A DNA stretch of 64,000 bases, from NCBI RefSeq assembly GCF_014204625.1, contig NZ_JACHLU010000010.1:109502-173501 (forward strand), read 5' to 3'. Position 1 is the first letter of the stretch. Each line of letters begins with the position of its first letter. The notes beneath the pieces were generated by a model. The model ran no database searches. It was not told the DNA's origin and saw only the letters and a program-made list of their open reading frames with translations. Below, one piece after another: positions 8,470 through 18,225 of the stretch. The translations under genes were made by a program, and so were the position numbers. Origin of the DNA: Gillisella vitis. GTDB lineage: Bacteria; Pseudomonadota; Alphaproteobacteria; Rhizobiales; Rhizobiaceae.

Positions 8470-9759
8470 ATGACGGAACAAAGCGCAAACTTGAAGATTG
8501 AAGACACGTCGGTCGAACTGGCCGTCAAAAGCGGCACGATTGGCCCGGATGTCATCGACATTGCTGCACTCTACAAGCACACAGGCAAGTTCACCTATGA
8601 TCCGGGCTTTACCTCCACGGCGTCATGCGAATCCAAGATCACCTACATTGACGGTGACGAGGGCGTTCTTTTGCACCGTGGCTATCCTATCGAGCAATTG
8701 GCCGAAAAGGGTGACTTCCTCGAAGTTTGCTACCTGCTGCTCTACGGCGAACTGCCAACAGCTGCACAAAAGGCTGATTTTGACCATCGCGTAACGAATC
8801 ACACCATGGTTCATGAGCAGATGTCGCGCTTCTTCACCGGCTATCGCCGCGACGCCCATCCAATGGCGGTCATGGTTGGCACGGTTGGCGCACTTTCCGC
8901 CTTCTATCACGATTCAACCGACATTACCGATCCGCATCAGCGGATGGTGGCCAGCCTGCGCATGATTGCCAAAATGCCAACCATCGCAGCCATGGCCTAT
9001 AAATATCACATTGGTCAGCCGTTTGTGTATCCAAAGAATGATCTGGATTACGCGGCCAACTTCCTCAACATGTGCTTTGCCGTGCCTTGCGAGGAATATA
9101 AGGTCAATCCGGTTCTGGCGCGCGCCATGGATCGTATTTTCATTCTGCACGCCGACCATGAGCAGAATGCTTCGACCTCAACCGTGCGTCTGGCTGGCTC
9201 TTCCGGTGCCAACCCGTTTGCATGTATCGCAGCGGGCATTGCCTGCCTCTGGGGCCCTGCCCACGGCGGTGCGAATGAAGCGGCCCTGAACATGCTTCAG
9301 GAAATCGGCACGGTAGACCGTATTCCCGAGTATATCGCCCGCGCCAAGGACAAGAATGACCCGTTCCGCCTGATGGGCTTTGGTCATCGCGTTTACAAGA
9401 ACTATGACCCACGCGCCAAGATCATGCAGAAAACCATGTATGAAGTGCTGGAAGCCACAGGCAATGCTGGCGATCCGCTGATGCAGGTTGCGCTTGAGCT
9501 TGAAAAGATTGCTTTGAGCGATCCGTACTTCATCGAGAAGAAGCTCTACCCGAACGTTGACTTCTACTCCGGCATTACTCTGCGTGCGCTTGGCTTCCCA
9601 ACAACCATGTTTACGGTTCTGTTCGCTCTGGCCCGCACCGTTGGCTGGATTGCCCAGTGGAACGAGATGATCGAAGATCCACAGCAGCGCATTGGCCGTC
9701 CGCGCCAGCTTTACACCGGCGCTCCGCAGCGCGACTACATGCCGGTCGACAAGCGTTAA
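8470..9759 (+). CDS. gltA: Citrate synthase (type II, hexameric)
   Basis: 429 residues, nearly the length of E. coli GltA. The three catalytic residues are in place: His near 264 in [12 protein letters not shown], His near 305 in [15 protein letters not shown] and Asp near 362 in [27 protein letters not shown] is the family signature. It condenses acetyl-CoA with oxaloacetate at the entrance of the TCA cycle, in the cytosol. The ATG has a strong ribosome site. A clear intrinsic terminator follows 38 bases after the stop, so the gene is probably monocistronic. The tRNA synthetase gene gltX, which commonly lies between comEC and gltA in rhizobia, is not here. Confidence 0.98.
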   Translation: MTEQSANLKIEDTSVELAVKSGTIGPDVIDIAALYKHTGKFTYDPGFTSTASCESKITYIDGDEGVLLHRGYPIEQLAEKGDFLEVCYLLLYGELPTAAQKADFDHRVTNHTMVHEQMSRFFTGYRRDAHPMAVMVGTVGALSAFYHDSTDITDPHQRMVASLRMIAKMPTIAAMAYKYHIGQPFVYPKNDLDYAANFLNMCFAVPCEEYKVNPVLARAMDRIFILHADHEQNASTSTVRLAGSSGANPFACIAAGIACLWGPAHGGANEAALNMLQEIGTVDRIPEYIARAKDKNDPFRLMGFGHRVYKNYDPRAKIMQKTMYEVLEATGNAGDPLMQVALELEKIALSDPYFIEKKLYPNVDFYSGITLRALGFPTTMFTVLFALARTVGWIAQWNEMIEDPQQRIGRPRQLYTGAPQRDYMPVDKR

Positions 9760-9797
9760 AATCGCTTGTTGTTCAGGCCAGTCTCAAGCCTGTCCAG

Positions 9798-9824
9798 GCC
9801 CGGTGTTTTGCACCGGGCTTTTTT
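9798..9824 (+). terminator. Rho-independent terminator of gltA
   Basis: GCCCGGTG pairs with CACCGGGC around a 5-base loop and is followed by a run of six T. Stem, loop and T-tract are all textbook. Confidence 0.95.
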
Positions 9825-9919
9825 CATGACCGAAGAGCTTCAATTTCCTGCAAGTTTGCTTTAAGGAACGGCAACTGCTTCGCATCCAGCGAAGGAAATT
9901 TGATGAGGTTCTCTTTCTG

Positions 9920-11809
9920 ATGCTCGTTTTCCTGAGAAAAACCGCCGGTACATGGTTTGTAAAAGGGCTTCTTCTTCTCCTTGTCGCCTCCTTCGGCATC
10001 TGGGGCGCTTCAAGCTCGCTGGTTGGCTCAACCTCCGACAAGGTGATCACGGTTGGCAATCAGGGCGTCAACGTCAATGATTTTCAGCTGGCGTATAAGC
10101 GGCAGGTGGCAGACCTCAGCCGCCGCTTTGGCACCCAGCTCACCTCAGAGCAGGCACGTTCCCTTGGCATAGAGCAGCAGGTCTATTCGCAACTGGCCGC
10201 CGGCGCTGCCCTGGATCAACTGGCATCAGACATGGATCTTGGTCTGTCCAAGGACCGGCTCGCACAGCTGATCGGTGATGATCCGGCCTTCAAGAACAGC
10301 AATGGCCAGTTCGACAAGCAATTGTTCACATCGCGCCTGCGCAACTCCGGTATCCGTGAAGAGGATTACATCACCGAACGTTCAAAGGTGGCCGTACGCA
10401 GCCAGATCGTGGATGCAACGGCGGAGGGCTTTGTTGCCCCCAAAGTTCTGGTTGATGCTCTCAAGCTTTACCGTCAGGAAAGCCGCAACGTTGATTATGT
10501 ATTGCTGACCACGGCAACCATTGATCCGATCAAGACTCCTGACGATGCAACGCTCGGCACATGGTTCGATACGGTCAAATCGCGTTATCGCGCCCCGGAA
10601 TACCGCAGCTTTTCCTATGTCAAGCTCGAGCCAGCCGATATTGCCGATACCAAAGCCATCACCGATGAACAGATAAAGCAGGAATATGATGCCAACCTCA
10701 AAAAATATGAGGTTGCGGGCATTCGCACACTCGAGCAGCTGACCTTCCCCACCAAGGAGCTGGCGCAGGCAGCCGAGCTGGCGCTGAAATCTGGCAAGAC
10801 ATTTGATCAGCTGGTTGCTGATCAGGGCAAAACCGCAACCGATGTGTTGCTGGGTGATTTCACCAAGGCAGACCTGCCAGATCAGGCGCTTGCCAACGCG
10901 GCCTTTGCTGTTGAAAAAGATGGTGATACCTCGCCCGTTGTCGACGGTGCATTTGGCCCGGTGATTTTGCGCGTGACCAATATCAAACCAAGTCACACCA
11001 AATCGCTGGATGAGGTCAAGGCGCAAATTCGGGAAGAGCTTGCAGCGTCTGCGGCGGCAGAGCAGATCAATGATGTTCATGACCGATTTGAAGATTTGCG
11101 CGCCTCTGGCGCAAGCCTTGAGGAAGCGGCATCAAAGGTTGGCCTGCATGTGGTGAAGGTTGACGCCGTGGATGCGCAGGGACAGGACAAGGCTGGCAAG
11201 GACAATGATAGCCTGCCTGAAAGGCCAACACTGCTGAAAACCGTGTTTGAAACCGAGGTTGGTGCAGATCCTCTGCCAATCAATCTGGGTCGCACAGGCT
11301 ACCTTTGGTTCAATGTGACTTCTGTTGATGTTCCGCGTGACCGCACACTCGACGAGGTTAAGGCCAAAGCGCTGGCCGATTGGACCACCGAGCAACAGAA
11401 ACAGGCTTTGGGCAGCAAGGTGGAAGCCTTGAAGACAAAGGTTGAAAATGGTCAGAAGCTCAGCGATGTCGCAGCCGAGATTGGTCTGGCTGTCGAAACC
11501 AAAACAGGCTTGCGCCGCGATACGGATGATCCGGTTCTGGGACCGGCTGCCGTACAGGCAGCGTTCCGCGGTCCGGTTGACACGGTTGGCTCGGCCGTTG
11601 GTGCGGATCCGATGACCCAGATTCTTCTGAAAGTCACAGATGTCGAAACGCAGCCGATAAGTGACGTACCAGACCCGCAGGAAAAGCAGATTACAGCTCT
11701 TGCCAATGCCGCAGGTGATGACATTCTCGATCAGATGGTCAATCAGTTGCAGACAAAATATGGCGTGACGATCAATCAGGCGCTAGCACAACAAGCCATG
11801 GTTCGTTAA
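9920..11809 (+). CDS. ppiD: Peptidylprolyl cis-trans isomerase, PpiD/SurA type (membrane-anchored periplasmic folding factor)
   Basis: 629 residues. A single N-terminal membrane anchor ([19 protein letters not shown], about residues 11-30) leads into a SurA-N-like helical region and a parvulin (PPIC) domain around residues 235-360 ([34 protein letters not shown] type pattern), then a long coiled C-terminal part. PpiD proteins sit at the Sec exit and help newly exported proteins fold. The ATG at 9920 overlaps by one base the stop of a five-codon open frame (ATG 9903) that has its own ribosome site, so start may be coupled to it. It is followed by a 13-bp inverted repeat, then trpD. The same neighbourhood (ppiD-trpD-trpC-moaC-moeA) is known from rhizobia. 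Confidence 0.92.
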   Translation: MLVFLRKTAGTWFVKGLLLLLVASFGIWGASSSLVGSTSDKVITVGNQGVNVNDFQLAYKRQVADLSRRFGTQLTSEQARSLGIEQQVYSQLAAGAALDQLASDMDLGLSKDRLAQLIGDDPAFKNSNGQFDKQLFTSRLRNSGIREEDYITERSKVAVRSQIVDATAEGFVAPKVLVDALKLYRQESRNVDYVLLTTATIDPIKTPDDATLGTWFDTVKSRYRAPEYRSFSYVKLEPADIADTKAITDEQIKQEYDANLKKYEVAGIRTLEQLTFPTKELAQAAELALKSGKTFDQLVADQGKTATDVLLGDFTKADLPDQALANAAFAVEKDGDTSPVVDGAFGPVILRVTNIKPSHTKSLDEVKAQIREELAASAAAEQINDVHDRFEDLRASGASLEEAASKVGLHVVKVDAVDAQGQDKAGKDNDSLPERPTLLKTVFETEVGADPLPINLGRTGYLWFNVTSVDVPRDRTLDEVKAKALADWTTEQQKQALGSKVEALKTKVENGQKLSDVAAEIGLAVETKTGLRRDTDDPVLGPAAVQAAFRGPVDTVGSAVGADPMTQILLKVTDVETQPISDVPDPQEKQITALANAAGDDILDQMVNQLQTKYGVTINQALAQQAMVR

Positions 11810-11822
11810 ATTCACATCAGTA

Positions 11823-11861
11823 TACCTCAATCCGGTTTTGCTTGAGAGCCGGATTGAGGTA
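11823..11861. terminator. 13-bp perfect inverted repeat between ppiD and trpD
   Basis: TACCTCAATCCGG (11823-11835) pairs perfectly with CCGGATTGAGGTA (11849-11861) across a 13-base loop. It starts 14 bases after the ppiD stop. There is no T-run, so it may stop transcription only weakly, protect the 3' end of the ppiD message, or control read-through into trpDC. Confidence 0.55.
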
Positions 11862-11934
11862 CAGGAAATTTGGCGGGATTTGTGCAGAACATTTTGCACA
11901 ATACTGCCCGGTGCTTTTGGGAGAGCGATCACGT

Positions 11935-12957
11935 ATGAACGGGCTGAAACCATTCATCGCTAAAGTGGCCAACAAGGAAGCACTAAGCCGTGAAGAGGCA
12001 TCGGCTGCCTTTGAAATCCTGATGTCCGGTGCGGCAACGCCCGCCCAGATTGGCGGCTTCCTGATCGCTCTTCGGATGCGCGGTGAGACCGTGCCGGAGA
12101 TTGCGGGTGCCGTTTCCGTGATGCGCGAGAAAATGTTGCCGGTCCTTGCCCCTGCAAATGCTGTCGACATTGTTGGAACCGGCGGCGATGGCACTGGCAC
12201 GTATAATATCTCAACTTTGGCCGCCATTATTGTCGCAGGTACAGGCGTGCCTGTTGCCAAGCATGGCAACAAGGCACTCAGTTCAAAATCGGGCGCTGCC
12301 GACAGTTTGACAGCGCTTGGCGTGAAACTGGATATTGATCCAGCCACCATTGGACGCTGTATTGCCCAAGCAGGCCTTGGCTTCATGTTCGCGCAGATGC
12401 ATCATTCTGCCATGCGCCATGTTGGCCCTGCCCGTGTAGAGCTGGGCACCCGCACGATTTTCAATCTTCTTGGTCCCCTGGCCAATCCCGCTGGCGTCAA
12501 AAAGCAGTTGCTTGGCGTCTACGCACCGGAATGGGTGGTGCCGCTGGCAGAAACCCTGAAAGATCTTGGCAGTGAAACCGTATGGGTCGTGCATGGCAAC
12601 GGTCTGGATGAAATCACCACCACGGGCATGACGCAGGTTGCGGCTTTGGAAAACGGTGTGATTCGCACATTTGAGCTGACACCGGCTGATTTTGGCGTGG
12701 AGCAGGTTGATCTTGCCGCCCTGAAAGGCGGCGATGGCGAGCATAATGCGAAAGCCTTGCGGGCCGTGCTGGAAGGTGCGAAAAATCCGTACCGTGATGT
12801 GGCGCTCTGCAATGCCGCAGCCGCCCTGGTGATTGCGGGCAAGGCCAACACAATCGCCGAAGGCATGGAGATCGGGGCAAAATCTCTCGACAGTGGCGCG
12901 GCTCTCCAGACACTGGATAAACTGATTTCCGTTTCCAATGGAGGCTCTGTGGCATGA
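11935..12957 (+). CDS. trpD: Anthranilate phosphoribosyltransferase
   Basis: 340 residues from ATG 11935, the usual TrpD length. The frame is open 31 codons further upstream, but that extension is unlike the family and runs into the inverted repeat. [14 protein letters not shown] is the PRPP-binding loop, [15 protein letters not shown] and [14 protein letters not shown] are conserved blocks, and [22 protein letters not shown] is the normal N-terminal helix. It transfers phosphoribosyl from PRPP to anthranilate in tryptophan synthesis. Its stop overlaps the trpC start (ATGA). It is free-standing, not fused to a glutamine amidotransferase. Confidence 0.97.
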   Translation: MNGLKPFIAKVANKEALSREEASAAFEILMSGAATPAQIGGFLIALRMRGETVPEIAGAVSVMREKMLPVLAPANAVDIVGTGGDGTGTYNISTLAAIIVAGTGVPVAKHGNKALSSKSGAADSLTALGVKLDIDPATIGRCIAQAGLGFMFAQMHHSAMRHVGPARVELGTRTIFNLLGPLANPAGVKKQLLGVYAPEWVVPLAETLKDLGSETVWVVHGNGLDEITTTGMTQVAALENGVIRTFELTPADFGVEQVDLAALKGGDGEHNAKALRAVLEGAKNPYRDVALCNAAAALVIAGKANTIAEGMEIGAKSLDSGAALQTLDKLISVSNGGSVA

Positions 12958-13769
12958 GCGACATTCTGACCAAAATTGAAGCCTACAAGCGCGAGGAAAT
13001 TGCCGCCGCCAAAGCCGCCACTCCCTTGGGCGAGATCAAAGCGAAGGCAGCAGACCAGCCACCCGCACGCGGCTTTTACAAGGCACTCAAGGCAAAACAG
13101 GATATTGGCCAGTTTGGCCTGATTGCTGAAATCAAAAAAGCCAGCCCTTCCAAAGGCTTGATTCGCCCTGATTTTGATCCGCCCGCATTGGCGCAGGCCT
13201 ATGAAGCTGGCGGCGCTGCCTGTCTTTCCGTGCTGACGGATGCACCTAGCTTTCAGGGTGCGCCGGAATTTCTGGTGGCCGCCCGTGGTGCCTGCGCCCT
13301 GCCGGCACTGCGCAAGGATTTCATGTTTGATGCCTATCAGATTTTCGAAGCCCGCGCTTGGGGTGCCGATTGCATTCTGCTGATCATGGCATCGCTGAAC
13401 GATGAGGACGCTGCTGAGCTGGAAGGCGAAGCACTGGCGCTGGGCATGGATGTGCTGATTGAAGTCCATGACGAGGCAGAGATGGAGCGGGCACTGAAGC
13501 TGACCTCCCCGCTGGTCGGGATTAATAATCGCAATCTGCGTACCTTTGAGGTTGATCTGGCAGTGAGCGAAAGATTGGCTGCAATGGTGCCTGCCAATCG
13601 GCTTCTGGTGGGTGAAAGCGGCATTTTTACCCATGCCGATTGTAAACGATTGCAAGCCGCCAAAATCAACACCTTCCTTGTGGGTGAAAGCCTGATGCGT
13701 CAAGCCGATGTGGCGGGCGCAACACGTTCACTCTTGACCGGCACACCCAGCAGCATTGCCGCAGCATGA
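12954..13769 (+). CDS. trpC: Indole-3-glycerol phosphate synthase
   Basis: 271 residues, a (beta/alpha)8 barrel. [15 protein letters not shown] is the signature with the catalytic Lys and substrate contacts; [21 protein letters not shown] carries the second catalytic Lys, and [13 protein letters not shown] and LLVGESGIF bind phosphate. It closes the indole ring of carboxyphenylamino-deoxyribulose phosphate. It overlaps trpD by four bases at the start and moaC by four bases at the end, so translation of the three is likely coupled. It is single-domain, without the TrpF fusion of enteric bacteria. Confidence 0.98.
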   Translation: MSDILTKIEAYKREEIAAAKAATPLGEIKAKAADQPPARGFYKALKAKQDIGQFGLIAEIKKASPSKGLIRPDFDPPALAQAYEAGGAACLSVLTDAPSFQGAPEFLVAARGACALPALRKDFMFDAYQIFEARAWGADCILLIMASLNDEDAAELEGEALALGMDVLIEVHDEAEMERALKLTSPLVGINNRNLRTFEVDLAVSERLAAMVPANRLLVGESGIFTHADCKRLQAAKINTFLVGESLMRQADVAGATRSLLTGTPSSIAAA

Positions 13770-14251
13770 GCGGCCTGACCCATATCGGCGCGTCTGGAGA
13801 AGCGCATATGGTCGATGTTGGCGACAAGGCCGAGACCGTGCGCACAGCCGTGGCGGAAGGCCATATCACAATGGCACAGAGCACCCTGCACCTGATTAGG
13901 GATGGCAACGCCAAAAAAGGCGATGTGATTGGCACAGCAAGACTGGCTGGCATCATGGCAGCAAAGCGCACTGCCGATCTCATTCCTCTCTGCCATCCAC
14001 TGATGCTGAGCAAGGTCAGTGTTGATATTGTTGAAGACAGCACTCTGCCCGGTCTGAAAGTGACTGCTACAGTCAAGCTCACCGGCAAGACAGGCGTTGA
14101 AATGGAAGCGCTCACCGCAGTGTCGGTCGCATGTCTGACCATTTACGATATGGCCAAGGCAGCAGACAGAACCATGGAAATTGGCGGGGTGCGCGTTGTG
14201 ACAAAAACTGGCGGAAAATCTGGTGATTTTCATGCAGCGGAGACGGTCTGA
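13766..14251 (+). CDS. moaC: Cyclic pyranopterin monophosphate synthase, MoaC
   Basis: 161 residues. [21 protein letters not shown] opens the protein; IPLCHPLML is the active-site motif ([12 protein letters not shown]), [26 protein letters not shown] and the closing [14 protein letters not shown] are family hallmarks. It rearranges 3',8-cyclo-dihydro-GTP to cyclic pyranopterin monophosphate, the first stable intermediate of molybdenum cofactor. The ATG overlaps the trpC stop by four bases, and its own stop overlaps the moeA start by one base (TGATG). MoaA is not in the window. Confidence 0.97.
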   Translation: MSGLTHIGASGEAHMVDVGDKAETVRTAVAEGHITMAQSTLHLIRDGNAKKGDVIGTARLAGIMAAKRTADLIPLCHPLMLSKVSVDIVEDSTLPGLKVTATVKLTGKTGVEMEALTAVSVACLTIYDMAKAADRTMEIGGVRVVTKTGGKSGDFHAAETV

Positions 14252-15468
14252 TGGGGTTGCTGCCAGTGAAAGAGGCGCAAATGCGCTTGCTGGATACGGC
14301 GACCCCCATAAAACAGGAGGAATCACTGCCGCTGACCTTGGCCACCAACCGTATTCTGGCCGAGGATCTGCGTGCCCGCCTGACCCAGCCTCCCTTTGAT
14401 GCATCAGCGATGGATGGCTATGCACTTCGTGCCGAGGACGCCCCAGAGCCGGGCGCGGAACTGGACGTGATTGGCGTATCAGCCGCAGGGTATGGATTTT
14501 CAGGCGTGGTCGGTATCGGCCAATGTGTGCGGATTTTTACCGGAGCGCCCGTGCCTGCGGGTGCAGATTCGATTTTGCTTCAGGAAGACGCCGAGAAGCT
14601 GGAAGGTGGAGCCCGTATTCGCACCACATTTGCGCTCACCTCAGGGCGACATATCCGGCCCAGAGGTCAGGATTTTCGCGCTGATGACATTGTGCTGCGC
14701 GCAGGCGCAAGGCTGGACCATAGCCGGTTGATGCTGGCCGCCGCGGCCAACAATGCCGTGGTAACAGCCTATAAAAAGCCGCTGGTGGCCATTCTGGCAA
14801 CCGGCGATGAATTGATCTTGCCGGGCGGCACGCCGGGACCAGGCCAGATCATTGCCTCCAACAGTTTTGCGCTGCGCGCCCTGTGCGGTGATATTCATGC
14901 GGACATTCTGGATCTTGGCCTTGTGCCAGATGATCATGATGCCATTGTTGCTGCCGTTCGGCGTGCGGAAATGGCGGGCGCAGATGTGTTGGTCACCACC
15001 GGCGGCGCATCCGTGGGCGATCATGATCTTGTACAGTCTGCCCTCGTGTCTGCGGGAATGGTGCTGGATTTCTGGAAAATTGCCATGCGTCCCGGAAAAC
15101 CGTTGATGGTCGGCCGACTTGGGACCATGCATGTGCTGGGCCTGCCAGGCAATCCGGTCTCCAGCATGGTATGCAGCCTGCTGTTTTTGGAGCCATTGCT
15201 GTGCAAGCTGGCCCGTCAACCATTGCCAAAACGAGACATCACGGTGAAGACAGCAACGACGCTTCCTGCGAATGATCAGCGGCAGGATTACCTTCGCGCT
15301 CGCATTGTACGAGATGAGAACGGCATGAGAGTTGCCGAGCGCTTTGCAAAACAGGATTCATCGATGATGAGCGTGTTGGCCAATGCCGATGGATTGATCA
15401 TCCGCCCGCCCCATGCGTCAGAACTGCCTGCGGGTGAGGAATGTCCGTTTCTGCTGCTGAGGCCATGA
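14251..15468 (+). CDS. moeA: Molybdopterin molybdenumtransferase, MoeA
   Basis: 405 residues. FDASAMDGYALRAED near residue 50, GADSILLQED, ATGDELILPGGTPGPGQI, TTGGASVGDHDLVQ and LPGNPVSSMVC appear in the standard MoeA order, covering the MPT-binding domain and the C-terminal beta barrel. It inserts molybdate into adenylylated molybdopterin. It is the last gene of the coupled trpD-trpC-moaC-moeA run; the next gene lies after a gap with a tandem repeat. In other rhizobia lexA tends to follow, but here a PAP2 gene does. Confidence 0.97.
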   Translation: MGLLPVKEAQMRLLDTATPIKQEESLPLTLATNRILAEDLRARLTQPPFDASAMDGYALRAEDAPEPGAELDVIGVSAAGYGFSGVVGIGQCVRIFTGAPVPAGADSILLQEDAEKLEGGARIRTTFALTSGRHIRPRGQDFRADDIVLRAGARLDHSRLMLAAAANNAVVTAYKKPLVAILATGDELILPGGTPGPGQIIASNSFALRALCGDIHADILDLGLVPDDHDAIVAAVRRAEMAGADVLVTTGGASVGDHDLVQSALVSAGMVLDFWKIAMRPGKPLMVGRLGTMHVLGLPGNPVSSMVCSLLFLEPLLCKLARQPLPKRDITVKTATTLPANDQRQDYLRARIVRDENGMRVAERFAKQDSSMMSVLANADGLIIRPPHASELPAGEECPFLLLRP

Positions 15469-15490
15469 TCTTTTAGCACAGAATTGCCGG

Positions 15491-15541
15491 TAATTCTTGG
15501 CGGCCGGTAACTCTTGGCGGCCGATAACTCTTGGCGGAAAG
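15491..15541 (+). repeat. Three tandem 17-bp repeats between moeA and the PAP2 gene
   Basis: Three head-to-tail copies of a unit close to TAACTCTTGGCGGCCGA lie at 15491-15507, 15508-15524 and 15525-15541. The second and third differ only at the last bases, the first by a few positions. A fourth, badly decayed copy may precede them (15474-15490). Confidence 0.88.
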
Positions 15542-15583
15542 AATGCTGCTCCCTATTTCCTGACAGCAACAAGGAGACCGCAT

Positions 15584-16291
15584 TTGAAATTCGTTCGCAA
15601 CCGGATTGAACCGCGCCTGCTGGCCAGCCTCACAGTGCTTCTGGCTCTTCTTCTGATGTTTGCGAAAATTGCCGAAGAGGTTTTCGAGCAGGGAACTCAC
15701 AGTTTTGATAAGGCAATTTTGCTGGCCTTGCGCACCACCGACAATCCCGAGCAAATGATTGGCCCTGCATGGCTGATGGCTTCCTTGCGCGACATTACCA
15801 GCCTTGGCGGCTTCACGGTTATTACACTGGTCACGCTCTTGACTGTTTTTTATCTGCTGGCGGCAGGAAAAACCCGCAATGCGGTGATTGTGGCGCTCGC
15901 CATTTCTCTTGGTGCCGTTGCTGAGGGCAGTTTGAAACTGCTGTTTTCGCGGGCAAGGCCTGATATTGTGCCCCATCTGGTGGAAGTGCAAACCATGAGC
16001 TTTCCCAGCGGCCACGCAATGATGTCCGCCCTGACCTATCTGACCCTTGGTGCCATGCTGGCTCGTGCCCAGCCGACTCGGCGTTTGCGCGTGTTCATTC
16101 TATCCGTCGGTGTGGTTTTGACATTGCTGATTGGCATCAGCCGGGTTTTTCTCGGCGTGCATTGGCCAACGGATATTATGGCAGGCTGGACCATTGGCGG
16201 TGCCTGGGCTCTATGCGTGTGGACGATTGCCGATGCGTTGAACCGCCGAGCGACCGTCTGTCAGGAAAAACCGGATTCCACGTTTCCCTGA
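15584..16291 (+). CDS. PAP2-superfamily membrane phosphatase
   Basis: 235 residues from a TTG start that has an excellent ribosome site (AAGGAG, 7-base spacing); starting further upstream would translate through the tandem repeats. Five or six membrane segments. All three PAP2 motifs are present: KLLFSRARP (motif 1), FPSGH (motif 2) and SRVFLGVHWPTD (motif 3), so it should be an active acid phosphatase facing the periplasm, on undecaprenyl pyrophosphate, phosphatidate or a lipid A phosphate; which one cannot be told. Its last dozen codons fall inside a palindromic repeat element, suggesting the C-terminus was altered by its insertion. Confidence 0.85.
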   Translation: MKFVRNRIEPRLLASLTVLLALLLMFAKIAEEVFEQGTHSFDKAILLALRTTDNPEQMIGPAWLMASLRDITSLGGFTVITLVTLLTVFYLLAAGKTRNAVIVALAISLGAVAEGSLKLLFSRARPDIVPHLVEVQTMSFPSGHAMMSALTYLTLGAMLARAQPTRRLRVFILSVGVVLTLLIGISRVFLGVHWPTDIMAGWTIGGAWALCVWTIADALNRRATVCQEKPDSTFP

Positions 16292-16300
16292 CAAACTCTA
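16256..16300. repeat. Palindromic repeat element overlapping the end of the PAP2 gene
   Basis: GTCTGTCAGGAAAAA (16256-16270) pairs with TTTCCCTGACAAAC (16283-16296). The right arm TTTCCCTGACAAACTCTA recurs exactly at 29327-29344 in another element, and the spacer CCGGANNCCAC is shared as well. Confidence 0.8.
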
Positions 16301-16307
16301 TAATCGG

Positions 16308-17657
16308 TCAGTCCCAATCATCGCCTTTCACAGGCTGCAACAGGCCAAGCTTGCGCTCCAGCGCCGTGGCCTGCTGTTCAGAAAGGCGCAAATCGAAGGA
16401 AACCGATCCATCCTCTCGATCTTCACGGCTATCAACCATGGTGTTTTCATAGACCCACGAGATCAAAGAAAGCTTGTCTGGCGGTAAAACCACAGTGGTT
16501 TCTGTCACAACACCTGAGAGGCGGGCGGCAATCTCGGCCATAAGGGCGTCAATCCCCTCCCCGGTGATGGCGGAAACGGCCATCACATTGCGACGGCCCG
16601 TGGCTTTTTCCGCAATCGCCTCATGCGCTTGCGGTTCCAGCCGGTCAATCTTGTTCCAGACCTCGATGATGCGTGCGTCGCGCTCTTTTTCATCAATGCC
16701 AAGATCACTCAAGATACGCAGGACATCGCCAGTTTGCGCGCCATTATCAGGATCGGCCATATCGCGCACATGCAAGATCAGATCGGCTTCAAGCACCTCT
16801 TCCAGCGTGGCGCGGAAGGCTGCGACCAGATGGGTTGGCAGGTCGGAGATAAATCCAACGGTATCCGACAAAATCACAGTGCGGCCTTGCGGCAGTTTCA
16901 TGCGACGCAGTGTGGGGTCCAGCGTGGCAAACAGCATGTCCTCAGCCAGCACGCCCGCACCCGTGATGCGGTTAAACAGCGTCGATTTTCCGGCATTGGT
17001 ATAGCCCACCAGAGCAACAATCGGGTGCGGCACCTTGCGGCGTTTGGCGCGGTGAAGCTGGCGCGTGCGAACCACCTGTTCCAGCTCGCGCTCGAGCCGC
17101 ACAATGCGATCTTGCAGCATCCGCCGGTCAGCTTCAATCTGGGTTTCACCCGGACCACCCATAAAGCCTGCGCCACCGCGCTGACGCTCAAGGTGGGTCC
17201 AGCTGCGGACAAGACGGCCTTTTTGATAGTTCAGATGGGCCAGATCCACCTGCAACGTACCTTCTTTGGTGGAGGCGCGACGACCAAAGATTTCAAGAAT
17301 GAGGCCCGTACGGTCAATGACTTTGGCGTTCCATGCTTTTTCAAGATTGCGCTGCTGCACCGGCGTCAAGGGGTGATCAACAATCACCAGCCCCGCATCA
17401 TGTGCATCCAGAAGCTCCTTGATCTCTTCAATCTTGCCGCTGCCCATCAGCGTTGCCGGGCGCGGCTGGTTGACAGGCACAATCAGACCTTGAACAACGG
17501 TCAGATCAATGGCGCGGGCAAGGCCAATCGCCTCTTCCAGACGGCTCTCATTGGTGCGGGTAGGTGAGACAATCACCTCGCTGGCCGGTTTTTCAGCAGA
17601 CCTTGCCTGTTTTAACACAGGCACAAGCACGGCTGCGCGCATATTGTCGCGGTGCAT
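16308..17657 (-). CDS. hflX: GTPase HflX (ribosome-splitting factor)
   Basis: 449 residues. The N-terminal HflX domain has RPATLMGSGKIEEIKEL and the Gly-rich linker GGAGFMGGPGETQIE; the GTPase domain has GYTNAGKSTLFN (G1), TLDPTLRR (G2), DTVGFISDLP (G3) and WNKIDRL (G4). HflX binds the 50S subunit and splits stalled or idle ribosomes. The ATG at 17657 is the first in-frame start after a stop. It lies downstream of hfq on the same strand, as in many proteobacteria, with a hairpin between the two. Confidence 0.96.
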   Translation of the reverse strand: MHRDNMRAAVLVPVLKQARSAEKPASEVIVSPTRTNESRLEEAIGLARAIDLTVVQGLIVPVNQPRPATLMGSGKIEEIKELLDAHDAGLVIVDHPLTPVQQRNLEKAWNAKVIDRTGLILEIFGRRASTKEGTLQVDLAHLNYQKGRLVRSWTHLERQRGGAGFMGGPGETQIEADRRMLQDRIVRLERELEQVVRTRQLHRAKRRKVPHPIVALVGYTNAGKSTLFNRITGAGVLAEDMLFATLDPTLRRMKLPQGRTVILSDTVGFISDLPTHLVAAFRATLEEVLEADLILHVRDMADPDNGAQTGDVLRILSDLGIDEKERDARIIEVWNKIDRLEPQAHEAIAEKATGRRNVMAVSAITGEGIDALMAEIAARLSGVVTETTVVLPPDKLSLISWVYENTMVDSREDREDGSVSFDLRLSEQQATALERKLGLLQPVKGDDWD

Positions 17658-17737
17658 TTCCTGTTCAGGAATGATGGAGTCCGATGTCGTGTCCCGATTT
17701 GAGATAGCCGTTTTCCCGTCTTGAAATAGACATGAAT

Positions 17738-17763
17738 ATTCCCCGACCCGATAGCCGGGGAAT
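17738..17763. terminator. Hairpin between hfq and hflX
   Basis: ATTCCCCG pairs with CGGGGAAT around a short loop, 28 bases after the hfq stop on the minus strand. There is no T-run; it could attenuate or process the hfq-hflX transcript. Confidence 0.45.
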
Positions 17764-17791
17764 GAAACTTGACCGAAAGATGTGTTTTAAA

Positions 17792-18034
17792 TTAAGCAGC
17801 GCTCTCTTCGCCTTCAAACATCTGCATCGGCTGGCCCGGCATGATGGTCGAAATCGCGTGCTTGTACACCAGTTGAGAGTGGCCATCACGACGCAGCAAC
17901 ACACAAAAATTGTCAAACGAAGTGACAACGCCGGTCAATTTCACACCATTGATCAAAAAAATCGTCAATGAAATTTTCTGCTTGCGAACCGTATTGAGAA
18001 ATAGGTCCTGCAAATTCTGAGAACGTTCCGCCAT
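17792..18034 (-). CDS. hfq: RNA chaperone Hfq (NrfA)
   Basis: 80 residues, the short alphaproteobacterial form. [29 protein letters not shown] is split over the Sm1 motif; [28 protein letters not shown] completes Sm1 and Sm2, with the YKHAI motif that lines the U-binding pore. The C-terminal tail is only about 10 residues. Hfq hexamers pair small RNAs with messages and in rhizobia influence nitrogen fixation gene control, which fits its place just downstream of ntrYX. Confidence 0.98.
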   Translation of the reverse strand: MAERSQNLQDLFLNTVRKQKISLTIFLINGVKLTGVVTSFDNFCVLLRRDGHSQLVYKHAISTIMPGQPMQMFEGEESAA

Positions 18035-18225
18035 GGCGCCGCTTCTTTCTATTTTGCCGGTCGGGGATACCGGTTGGAGATTTTCTAGCTGATTTTTGGG
18101 ACAAACTGCCCCTGATGCCCCTTGGAACAGTTTGGTATCAAATCAATGAGCATTCCGCAATCTGGAAAAATCCATTTGAATTCATTGCGGGAACGCTTTG
18201 TCACAAACGCTGTTGCCCTGCCCCA

